Origin: Caulobacter sp.
Lineage (GTDB): Bacteria; Pseudomonadota; Alphaproteobacteria; Caulobacterales; Caulobacteraceae
DNA length: 64,000 bases
Direction of reading: 5' to 3'
NCBI GenBank assembly: GCA_017745235.1
Contig: JAGHZU010000016.1
Coordinates: 1-64,000 of the forward strand
Under the pieces are notes generated by a model. That model was not told the origin of the DNA, searched no databases, and worked only from the letters and a program-made list of their open reading frames with translations. Of this stretch, positions 28,359-37,200 are shown piece after piece (position 1 is the stretch's first letter; each line of letters opens with the position of its first letter). The translations under genes were made by a program, and so were the position numbers.

Positions 28359-30020
28359 ATGACGGGATTGCAGGAAATTCTGGACTCGACAGCGGCCGAG
28401 GCTTCCGACGACGCGCGGGGCGCCGAGAGAGCGCCGGACGTGGCGCCTCAAGACGGTCCCGCCCCAACCGTCTCGGCTCAGGCAGAGGCGGATCGCGTGG
28501 CTCTGTCGCGTGAGGTGCTTGTAGCCTGCGACCTGTTCCGGTTGGCCTCAGCGGACGGCGAACTGGTCTGGCATCAACAGGCCAACGCTGAGCTATTTCG
28601 TGACCTGATGCTCGCGGCGTTCCTTCGGTTGGGAGACGTGGAGGTCAAGGTGCTGGATCATGCCGCCGTCGGGCTGGACATGGCCGCGCTAATCGGCGAC
28701 GGGCAAGAGGATCTGGGCGAGCGCTGGCTGCGCACCGTCGGCGCGCCGTTGGGCTCGGAGCTCAGCGAACGCATCGCCCAGGCGGTGGCGGGCCGCATCG
28801 TGATCGGTTTCGAATTGCCCGATTCGCTGTCGGCCGTGATCGAGGCCTCAGCCGGCGCTCTGCTGAAGCTGGCTATTCATCCGTGCCGCTTCATGGACGA
28901 TCTGCTCCTGATGGGCGAGTCCAGTCATCCGACTTTCGCCGGGGCCTTGGCCCAGTCGGCGCTGGACCCGCGCGAACTGTTCTGGTCGGCGGGTTTGCTG
29001 AGGCGCCGGCTGAAGGCGGTCGCCGTTCTTCCCGTCGAGCCGAAACTGGATCGGCTGGCCTTGCTGGCCGGTCAAATGGCCATGGACCGCGCGCTGATCA
29101 GCGAGGGCGGATTTCTCAACCTCGCCCAGTTCTCCAAAGAGATCAGACGGATCGCTGACGACCACGACCTTCTGCTCGCCCGTGCGCATCCCTATGCGGC
29201 GTTCGACACGGCTTCAGCGCTGGAACTCGTTAAGATCCCGAATGTCCGCTTCACCTCGTCCAGTGTCTACGCCCTGCTGGCCAGCGGGCGCGTCGCGACG
29301 ACTGTCGCGATCTCCTCGTCGCTCCTGCACGAGGCGCGCTATTTCGGGGTCGCCGCCGTGGCCCTGGCTCCTGAGGCCTCTAACGGCTTCCCGCTGGATG
29401 ACCGCCTCACCGCCTTTCGCGCCGAAGCTCTGCCAGGCGCCATCGCAGACGCCGCGGCTCGGCTTATGGGCGACACCCCCGACGAGCGTTCAGCGGTGGT
29501 CAGGATGGACGGGACGTCACTGAGGAGCGTCATCGGCGAAACCTGGGGCCTGGCGGATGCGGATAGGGCTGCTCCGGTGCTGCCGGCTGCGGTTCTGCCG
29601 GACACGCGGGTTCTTGCCAGCGACCCCAGGATAGCTGTTGGCCTGGTGTCGGGCTGGTGTGCGATTGAGGACTGGGGCGTATGGGCCAACGGTCCGGTGG
29701 GGACCTTTGCGTTCGAGTGGCAGGACCGTTATGGCGACAGACTGACCTTGGCGGTCGACTTGGCGTCTTTCCCACCGACGCCGGATGGCGTTCAAGAGAT
29801 CGGTATCTGGACCGAGGGCGTGCAGATCGCCTCGGTTTCCGCGCCGGGCCTGGGATACAAGCCTGCCCGCGCGATTTTCGTCGTGCCGAAGCCACGTTTC
29901 GCCGGATCTGTGCAGTTGCACTTCGTCGTCACCGATCCCCTGTCCGCATCAGAGCTCACTGGCGGCGAGGATGCTCGCAAGCTGGGCGCGGGACTGGTGA
30001 GCATCGCCTCGCTGATATGA
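28359..30020 (+). CDS. Unknown protein in polysaccharide locus, possible GT-B-like plus beta-sandwich domain
   Basis: A 553-residue protein. The first ~45 residues are low-complexity and acidic. The segment LLARAHPYAAFDTASALEL, followed by VRFTSSSVYALLASGRVATT and HEARYFGVAAVAL, resembles the nucleotide-binding half of capsule Kdo-type or CDP-glycerol GT-B transferases (the HP motif and the SS motif before an E-A pair). The C-terminal ~120 residues (GWCAIEDWGVWANGPVGTFAFEW) look like a beta-sandwich often attached to glycan enzymes. ATG 28359 has GGAGA upstream; a GTG at 28329 is possible. I do not recognise a named family, so the assignment is tentative. Confidence 0.75.
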   Translation: MTGLQEILDSTAAEASDDARGAERAPDVAPQDGPAPTVSAQAEADRVALSREVLVACDLFRLASADGELVWHQQANAELFRDLMLAAFLRLGDVEVKVLDHAAVGLDMAALIGDGQEDLGERWLRTVGAPLGSELSERIAQAVAGRIVIGFELPDSLSAVIEASAGALLKLAIHPCRFMDDLLLMGESSHPTFAGALAQSALDPRELFWSAGLLRRRLKAVAVLPVEPKLDRLALLAGQMAMDRALISEGGFLNLAQFSKEIRRIADDHDLLLARAHPYAAFDTASALELVKIPNVRFTSSSVYALLASGRVATTVAISSSLLHEARYFGVAAVALAPEASNGFPLDDRLTAFRAEALPGAIADAAARLMGDTPDERSAVVRMDGTSLRSVIGETWGLADADRAAPVLPAAVLPDTRVLASDPRIAVGLVSGWCAIEDWGVWANGPVGTFAFEWQDRYGDRLTLAVDLASFPPTPDGVQEIGIWTEGVQIASVSAPGLGYKPARAIFVVPKPRFAGSVQLHFVVTDPLSASELTGGEDARKLGAGLVSIASLI

Positions 30021-30169
30021 ATTCCTTTACCAGGCTGTGTCTCGGTGATCGGGGGGGCACGGTATCGAAGGCGGCCTAACGGACCCCGATCGGTGTCTCG
30101 TTGTGGACAGACTTAATTGATGCCACTGTCGGTAGATAGTCTTTGGTTCTGTAAACTGCGGAAAATCAA

Positions 30170-31033
30170 ATGCCGATCTATCAAGAGAAATGGATTAAAT
30201 CTGCACTAGATGCTGCAGATTCAGCTGTCTTAGCCAACGATAACGGCAAGCTTGTCGACGCACTCAGCATATTTCCTTCAGATCTATTTCTGCTGATCTA
30301 CTTCGATCGTCCCGCTGCTTGGCCAAACCTGGCCCGCTGGCTGCCGCACTTCCCACCCGAAGAGGACCAGCGGCTATGGGCTGGCAATAGCGGTCTATAC
30401 TTGATGCAACAGGCGTCAGTGTTCATTGACGACCTCTTCGCCGCCTACGGCGCGTACAACCCGCGAACGGTCCGCGTCCTTGACTACGGATGCGGCTGGG
30501 GCCGGATGCTGCGACTGCTGTATCGCCGCGCCAGCATCGACAACATCTACGGTGCCGATCCCTGGGAGCCGTCGTTCGAACGGTGCCGGCAATTCAATGT
30601 CCATGCTAATTTCGGCAAGGTCGACTACATCCCGACAAAGCTGCCGTTCGATGGCAAGTTCGACATCGCTTACCTGTTCTCGGTCTTCACCCACATCAGC
30701 GATGAGTCGCAGAAGGCTGTCCTGAAGACCTTGCGTCCCCAGATGGCTGACGACGGCCTGTTGGCGGTGACCATCCGCCAAGCCAACTACTGGCCCAAGA
30801 CTGCGTGGCCGGACGAGGCGTTGCGGATGAAATTAATGGAGCAGCATTTGCGAGAAGGCTTCGCCTTCATTCCGCATGGCGTCGAGCCGGGCAGTCACCA
30901 GACTACGCATTACGGCGACACCTCGCAGACGTTGGACTACATCAACGCTGAATGGACGGACTGGAAGGTACAGTCGGTAAATTGGCGGATGATCGACGAA
31001 TGCCAGTGGACGGTCTACCTACGTCCAAACTGA
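30170..31033 (+). CDS. SAM-dependent methyltransferase
   Basis: A 287-residue class I methyltransferase with motif I VLDYGCGWGRMLRLL, IYGADPWEPSFERC as the acidic loop, FDIAYLFSVFTHIS, and LRPQMADDGLLAVTIR. The first 200 bases are AT-rich compared with the rest of the window. It probably methylates a sugar of the exported glycan. A 149-base AT-rich spacer precedes it and may carry its own promoter. Confidence 0.87.
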   Translation: MPIYQEKWIKSALDAADSAVLANDNGKLVDALSIFPSDLFLLIYFDRPAAWPNLARWLPHFPPEEDQRLWAGNSGLYLMQQASVFIDDLFAAYGAYNPRTVRVLDYGCGWGRMLRLLYRRASIDNIYGADPWEPSFERCRQFNVHANFGKVDYIPTKLPFDGKFDIAYLFSVFTHISDESQKAVLKTLRPQMADDGLLAVTIRQANYWPKTAWPDEALRMKLMEQHLREGFAFIPHGVEPGSHQTTHYGDTSQTLDYINAEWTDWKVQSVNWRMIDECQWTVYLRPN

Positions 31034-31127
31034 TCGCGAGTCGCTGGGTTGCGTCGACATTCTGGAAATCCGCCAGGCGGTCGAACCTGATCCAGCTCTC
31101 CTTCGGAAAAAGGGTTTGTTCAAAAGG

Positions 31128-31300
31128 CTGGGCGATCGGCGATGGTCGCTGATCGCTCCGCACCTTCCGGGCAGGGCCAGCCTTAGCCGGACGTTTGGAC
31201 AACCGGCCGGCTGTTCGTCGAGACGGTGCTGTGGACCGTGCGAACATTCTCATCCCGACGGTTTCGGGTGTTTGGCGCAGACGCCGAAAATCGGTCCGGG
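31128..31300 (+). pseudogene. Degenerate IS5-family transposase N-terminal fragment
   Basis: The translation LGDRRWSLIAPHLPGRAS in one frame continues, after frameshifts near 31200, as DNR and then RLFVETVLWTVRT. Together these match the N-terminal portion of IS5-type transposases (W-x-x-I-x-P-x-LPG...DNR-x-FVE-x-VLW-x-x-RTG). The expected WRDLP block and everything beyond are missing or scrambled. It lies in the 387-base gap between convergent genes. No intact terminal repeats were recognised. Confidence 0.72.
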
Positions 31301-31420
31301 GCGGATTGATCAGCAAGCCTCACGTCACGGTGGAAAGCCACCATGACCTTGTCCGCCTTCATCCTGACCGGCGGCAAAACAGTCGGGATCGGAAAACGGG
31401 ATGGGCAGGTGGCCCTCGCC

Positions 31421-32269
31421 TCAGAGCGGCTTGGTTAACTTAAAGATTACCGGCCACATATGACCGATGGGGAAAGGGCAGCCATTTGAGACAATGCCGC
31501 CGCTGACGTCGTGTGCGATGCCGATCTGCAGCTTGAATCCGGTCTCCCGGATCGAGTCCAGTAGGTCCCAACTCGGCTCAAAGAACACCAGCGCACCATC
31601 GCCAACCGGGTTACCATGGAAGGCTTGAGGCAGCAGATGCTCTATCTCGCCGTTCACCAGGCGCGACCGGATAACGCTCTTTCCGATGTCTTCATAGAAC
31701 GGCAGTGTGAACAGGCTGACACCACCCGGACGCAGAGTGCGGAAGCACTCGCGCAAAGCGGCCTTGTGATCTGGAACGTGCTCCAGCACGTCGAAATGCA
31801 TGATCAAGTCAAGCGAGTCCGACGGCGAGGACATGGCCAGCATATCCTCGTGCCGCACGGGCACGCCGTGAAAGTCATAGGTTTGACCGCTGATCTTGTC
31901 CGGCCCCAGGAACTCGCACCCGATCAACGACGGATCCTCGGCGACCAGAAGGCTATAGAACTGGGTTACCCGCTCGAAGATCAGGCTGTTTTGCGGCTGC
32001 AGCTCCTGTCGCACCTGGCGCCAAGCCTGGATGGCCATCCGCGTACGTCCATTGGTGCCGCAGGCGCAGATCATGCCTTCCAGCAGGTTGCGCCAGTCGC
32101 CTTCCGGTTCGCCAGCGGTGACCAGGAAATCAGTGACCTGGCCACAGGCCGCACAAAGGCCTGGAAAGGTGCGCCGCGGGCGAAAGGCCGCTAGGGCCAT
32201 ATCGTTGGCCGGCGTCAACGCTGCGAAGCAGGCCTCCAATTGAGGTCTATCGTCGACCCAAACTAGCAT
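31421..32269 (-). CDS. SAM-dependent methyltransferase with N-terminal Cys pairs
   Basis: A 282-residue protein. The N-terminal third contains LCAACGQV and MICACGTNGRTR, four cysteines spaced like a zinc ribbon. The methyltransferase part has DLIMHFDVLEHVPDHKAALRECFRTLRPGG. The C-terminus is rich in aromatic residues. ATG 32269 is preferred because the upstream extension is low-complexity. It belongs to the leftward glycan gene series and is likely a glycan methyltransferase. Confidence 0.85.
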   Translation of the reverse strand: MLVWVDDRPQLEACFAALTPANDMALAAFRPRRTFPGLCAACGQVTDFLVTAGEPEGDWRNLLEGMICACGTNGRTRMAIQAWRQVRQELQPQNSLIFERVTQFYSLLVAEDPSLIGCEFLGPDKISGQTYDFHGVPVRHEDMLAMSSPSDSLDLIMHFDVLEHVPDHKAALRECFRTLRPGGVSLFTLPFYEDIGKSVIRSRLVNGEIEHLLPQAFHGNPVGDGALVFFEPSWDLLDSIRETGFKLQIGIAHDVSGGIVSNGCPFPIGHMWPVIFKLTKPL

Positions 32270-32333
32270 GCGTCCATTCTCTTGGTGTTTTTGCGCCGCG
32301 CCGGGATGACGGGGCGAAAGGCAGGCCCGCGTC

Positions 32334-33068
32334 CTAGATGTCGCTGTCGTTGTTGAATACGCCCTCGCCGATAGCGACGTCACGCAAGGCGGACTGGTCA
32401 CGGCGATATTGGTTGAAATAGGTACGGACCTGCTCGGTGGGCTGGATCTTGGGCGGCAGGCGCCCACCGTCCTCCAGCTCATTCTCCGGGCGCTTGCGAA
32501 TGATCAGCTCGATCGCGCACTCAGCCACCGGGGCGACCGTCTGGTCGAAGCGCGGCAGATCGAACCTGTAGGTGTGATCGATAAGCTCGACCTTGCGGAC
32601 GTCGGCGCGCGGACCCAACGAGGCCAACAGATCGGTCACGTTGATGGAGGCGGGGCTCCAGGAAGAAGCCTTGGCGAAAGTAAAGGTGTGCTTGTGATCG
32701 CGATTGTGCGTCGAGGGCCAGACGCCCTGTTCGTAGAGATCCTCGTCCGGCACGCAGATCACGAGGTGGCCGCCCGGCTTGACGACGCGGAGCCAGTTCT
32801 TGAGACCCTCGTAGGGATCGCGCAGATGTTCCAGGCAGTGGCTGGAGAATACGAAGTCGAAACTGTCGTCAGCCACGCCTTCCATATACTGGGCGTCGCC
32901 GTCGCTGAGGTCCCAGATCCGGGCGCTGGTCAGGCGCGGAAACAGCTCCGCATACAGCATCAGCGGATCGGGATAGCCGCCGATATCGACGCCGTCCCCG
33001 ACCAAGTACCGTGTTGCGAAGCGCGAGTCCGCCAGGCGTCGCGGGATCGATTTACTGCACTCTCTCAT
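32334..33068 (-). CDS. SAM-dependent methyltransferase
   Basis: A 244-residue protein with GVDIGGYPDPL as motif I, FDFVFSSHCLEHLRDPYEGLKNW and VKPGGHLVICVPDEDLYE. The start ATG overlaps the stop of the upstream glycosyltransferase by four bases (ATGA), indicating translational coupling. The substrate is unknown; it could cap or modify the sugar added by the neighbouring GT4 enzyme. Confidence 0.87.
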   Translation of the reverse strand: MRECSKSIPRRLADSRFATRYLVGDGVDIGGYPDPLMLYAELFPRLTSARIWDLSDGDAQYMEGVADDSFDFVFSSHCLEHLRDPYEGLKNWLRVVKPGGHLVICVPDEDLYEQGVWPSTHNRDHKHTFTFAKASSWSPASINVTDLLASLGPRADVRKVELIDHTYRFDLPRFDQTVAPVAECAIELIIRKRPENELEDGGRLPPKIQPTEQVRTYFNQYRRDQSALRDVAIGEGVFNNDSDI

Positions 33069-34234
33069 CGTCTCGTCTTTCCAGGAGCGGACTTGGCTGC
33101 TCCGCTCAATATTTCATCGATACGAGCCGCGTAGCGGATTCCGACCGCCCGGGCGCTGAATTTTTGGCGCATGTGCAATCGGGCGCGTTCAGCCATGGCC
33201 TGCGCCTTGGAGCGATTTCTGATCGCGTACTCCATCAATTCGACGGCGCTGTCGATGCTGGGTTCGGCCCAGACCTGGCCCTGCCAGTACGGATAGGAGT
33301 CCGCTTTCAGGGGAACGGTGTCATAGTCGACCAGCAGGGCGGTGTCCTCAGTCATGAAGTCGAGATTGCCGGAATAGGCGGTGCCGATCGTCAGACGGCC
33401 GAGTCGCATGGCCTCGGCCATGCCCCGCCCGAAGCCTTCGGAGCGATGCAGCGAAACAAAGCAATCGCAGCAGCGCACTAGATTTTTGATCTCGTTGTCC
33501 GAGAGCGTTGCGGTGATCTTCGTAGCGCGTTCGCCCAGAGCATCGATGCGGGCGTTCAGAGCCTTCAGTTGATCTGAATCGTCGTCTCCGCCTTTGAACT
33601 TGATCACGCAATGAAGGGGTGCGCTTGGATTGCGGGCGATCAGCCGTTCCACAGCCTCCAGCACGGCCTCTGGATTTTTGCGGGCGCTGTACGAACCGAA
33701 ATCGAAGAAGAACAGGAACGTATAGGCCTGCTCAGGAATCCCGAAATACCGCCGCGTCAGGAAGCCGGAGAGCTTGACCTCCACGGCCAGCGGCATGTGC
33801 AGAACGGGGATGGAAACCGCCGACGCGATAGAGTCACGGATGAAGCCGGAGGGCGCCCAGACCTCATCGAAGCGTTCCAACTGCCTAGCCCAGGCGGCCG
33901 GATATCTGGATAGCTCCCAGGCGGGATAGATGACGTTGTAGCTCGTTTCGAAACTGGCGTCGTTCAGGTGAGGAACGGCTTGTTCGATCTCGTCGCCGTT
34001 AATGTGAAATATATTCAGGCGCTTGCTAAGCCGGTCGCTCAGGCAAGGCGCTATTTCACGCTCGTAGTCGAGGTCTGCGCGGCTGTTAAGGCCATAGATA
34101 TCGCGCACCGTAGGCGCATAGCCCGCGGCGTTGACCGCGCGCCACGATGAGCGAACGTGCTCGCCCATGCCGATCGGCGCAAATGGATGGCCCACCAGGC
34201 AAATATTGCTTTCGGCGGTTTGGATCAGAGGCAT
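33065..34234 (-). CDS. Family 4 glycosyltransferase
   Basis: A 389-residue GT-B retaining glycosyltransferase. Signatures are GHPFAPIGMGEHVRSSW, IYPAWELSRYP, GSYSARKNPEAVLEAVERL, CDCFVSLHRSEGFGRGMAEAMRLG (E-x7-E motif) and TAYSGNLDFM. The same blocks in the same order occur in the C-terminal half of the protein at 25747-28287, so the two are paralogues. It lies 19 bases downstream of the large GT2-WbsX gene in one operon. Confidence 0.92.
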   Translation of the reverse strand: MPLIQTAESNICLVGHPFAPIGMGEHVRSSWRAVNAAGYAPTVRDIYGLNSRADLDYEREIAPCLSDRLSKRLNIFHINGDEIEQAVPHLNDASFETSYNVIYPAWELSRYPAAWARQLERFDEVWAPSGFIRDSIASAVSIPVLHMPLAVEVKLSGFLTRRYFGIPEQAYTFLFFFDFGSYSARKNPEAVLEAVERLIARNPSAPLHCVIKFKGGDDDSDQLKALNARIDALGERATKITATLSDNEIKNLVRCCDCFVSLHRSEGFGRGMAEAMRLGRLTIGTAYSGNLDFMTEDTALLVDYDTVPLKADSYPYWQGQVWAEPSIDSAVELMEYAIRNRSKAQAMAERARLHMRQKFSARAVGIRYAARIDEILSGAAKSAPGKTRR

Positions 34235-34253
34235 GACGTATTAACTTTCCACC

Positions 34254-37200
34254 TCAGCCGCGGGTCACGAGTTCGTCGGGCGCGTCGTGAGCGTTGCGCA
34301 CGGCCTCGAGCCAACCTCGGCCAAAGCGTTGATCGGGTTCCAGGTGGGCGCCTTCGGCCCATTCGTTCCAGGCGTTGACGAAAACCAGGCGTTCGTCGCC
34401 GTAATTCTGGGCGCGCGTTTCGTCGAACAATTTCTCAAGCCAAGCTTGGAAGGCTCCGGGACTGGCGTTCTGGAAGACGTAGGAGACGTCCTGCCGGCGG
34501 GCGGTATTGTCCCACGACGGCATCGCGCCCCGGAACCGCGTATGACCTGGAACTGGCTCGCGCGCATACTTTCGGACGACCTCGTGATAGTCGCACACCG
34601 TGCCGGCGTAGTCGGGATTGTACACTGGACCGGGTGGGGCGATCTCGGCGGCCATGCCGGCGGGGGGGAACTCGATCGTGGCGTCGAACCCGATCTTGGC
34701 GGGATCGGGGTAGGTGAGCGCGTTCTCGAAGTTCTCGACGAAGCTCAGATAGATCTCGCCGATGCCGGCGTCGCGACAAGCCTGGCGCCAGCGTTCGGCA
34801 ACGGCGGCGATGTCAGGAATGAGGCCGGGGCGATAGACAATAAACAGCGGCCGGCCGTCGATGCGGATATAGGCCGGATGACGCATGTGGCGCATCGCGT
34901 CCTCGATCAGCTCGTCCAGATCCCGATCGCCGTAGCGTTGCGACAATAGGACGGACTTTTCCTGCCCATCCCAGGTGCGCGTCCAGTTCTCATTCGCCCA
35001 GCAGATACAAAACGGGAAATCCCAGTCGGGATCGGCCAAAATTTGTTCCAGCGGTCGCTCCATGACCCGGCTTCCCGAGAACGAGTAGTAATAGAAGCAA
35101 AAGCCGTCGACACCGTACTCCCGAGCCAATTGCGCCTGACGAGTCATTGTCGAAGGATGGGTCAGGTCATAATGACCCAGTTCGCCTGCGCGATGCGGCT
35201 GATAGTGTCCTTCGAAGTTAGGCAGAGCCCTTGTCACATTGGTCCACTCGGTGAAGCCTGGGCCCCACCAGCGGTCATTCTCAGGAATGGCGTGGAATTG
35301 CGGCAGATAGAACGCGATCACCTTGACTCGATTGCGCTCGTTCAGCGACGCGCTCCAACGATCAACGAAGCGTTGCTGGTTTCGGAAGGCTTGTCGCGTC
35401 TTGAAGTCGTCGCTTATGGTCTTCGAGGTGACGCTCAGGTGGTGCACAATTCGGGAAGCTGGCGCGTAGAGAATGCGCTTTCCAGCCGCCTGGATGCGGT
35501 AGCAGAGGTCGGCGTCCTCGCAATATGCGGGCACGAACAGCTGGTCGAAACCGCCCAGGGCGGTGAAGCTTTCCCGTCGTACGGCGAGGCAGGCGCCGGA
35601 TGCATAGTCGACGAAGCGGGGATAGTTGTAGCGCGGCAGGTCGGGGTCGTCGAACAGGCCGATCAATTGGGCCGAGCCGTCCAGATTGATCCGTGCGCCG
35701 GCCTCCTGCAGTCGACCATTGGGGAACAACAGCATGGGCGCGACGGCGCCAACCTGCGGATCATCCAACGCCGCGACCAACGGGGGCAGCCAGTTCTTCT
35801 GCACCTGCACGTCGTTGTTCAGGAAGATGATAGTCCGGCCGGTGGCCAGATCCGCGCCCTTGTTGCAGGAGCGGATGAAGCCCAGGTTGGACTCATTGCG
35901 CACATAGCGCACGCCAGGGAGGGACGACAGTATTTCACCGGTCTTGTCAGTCGACGCATCGTCCATGATCAGGATTTCTACGTCATCTAGCCCTCCGGCC
36001 GCTTCCAGCGACTTGAGGCATTCGATTGTGTACTTCAGACTGTTGTAGACGGGAATGATAACCGAGACTTTCGGCGCGGTGGGCAGCTTGAAAGAAAGAC
36101 TGTCAACCTCTGTCGCCAAGGCCTTGGCATTGACCGAGATCATCTTGATAGGCTTGGGCTCGAAGGCATTGATCCGTTCGCGGCGCTCACGCTCAAGGTC
36201 GGCCGAAAGAGCGTGATACGCGAAATAGTCATAATTATCGCTGGTGTCGCGGGCGTTGGCCGCCAGTTCGGCAAACAGCCCTTGAGAAACGTGCGCCGCA
36301 GGGCTGGGCTGGCCCTTCACGACCAAAACCCCGGACGCACCGCTGATATCGCCCTTGGTCGCCAGGGGCAGATCCGGTGCGCCCAGCGCGATCCATTGTT
36401 CATAAGGTGAGCGTCGCGAGCCGATGGCCTCGGGGTGCGCCATCATGAAGGCGTTCGCGTCGAATCCGGCGCTAGGGCGACGGCGTTCTGCATGGCCGTT
36501 GGTGATGTAGTGGACCAGAGGATCGATCTGCGATTGATCGACGTCGGAGTGGGCCGCCAGATAGTAATCCGGGTCGAAGTGGGGACTGGCTCGGCGCCGC
36601 TCGGAGGCTGGGCGCGAGAGATAGTGTTCTAGCGGGTTCATGCGCGAAGCGGCGGCGTCCGGATAGCGGCGCAGATACCAGGTTGAATCGAACAGCGGGT
36701 GCGGCTTGCGCCCTTCAGCATGGCCGCGCATCACATAATGCAGGAGCGGCGCCAAGCCGGCGCGCACCACGTCGGGGTTCTGCTCCAGATACCAGTCGTT
36801 CCAGAATAGCGGATGGGGATCCAAGCCCTGCCGCCACCCCTCGCTCAAATAGTGGACCAGCGGATTGCAGCCAGTCTCGCCGACGGCGTCGGTCTGAGCA
36901 ATGTAATAGGCCGGGTGGAACAGAGGGTGGGAACTAATCCCGCGCGGGCCGCCGATCTTCATGAAATGGGCGAGCAGGCTCTTACGAAGGCGTAGCGCGT
37001 CGGCGCCTAGCTGGCCGCGATAGTAGTCGATGTTAAACAGCGGATGCGGTGTGCGGCGTTCCCGTTCGCCATGCCGCAGATAGTGCGTCAATGGCGTGAA
37101 GGGCGCGTTGGCGACATCGGGGTTGTTGGTCAGATAGAACAGCTGGTCGAATAGCGCCGGCGGCCGGATTCCGGGGTCGCCCCGGCGGGCCACGTACGTC

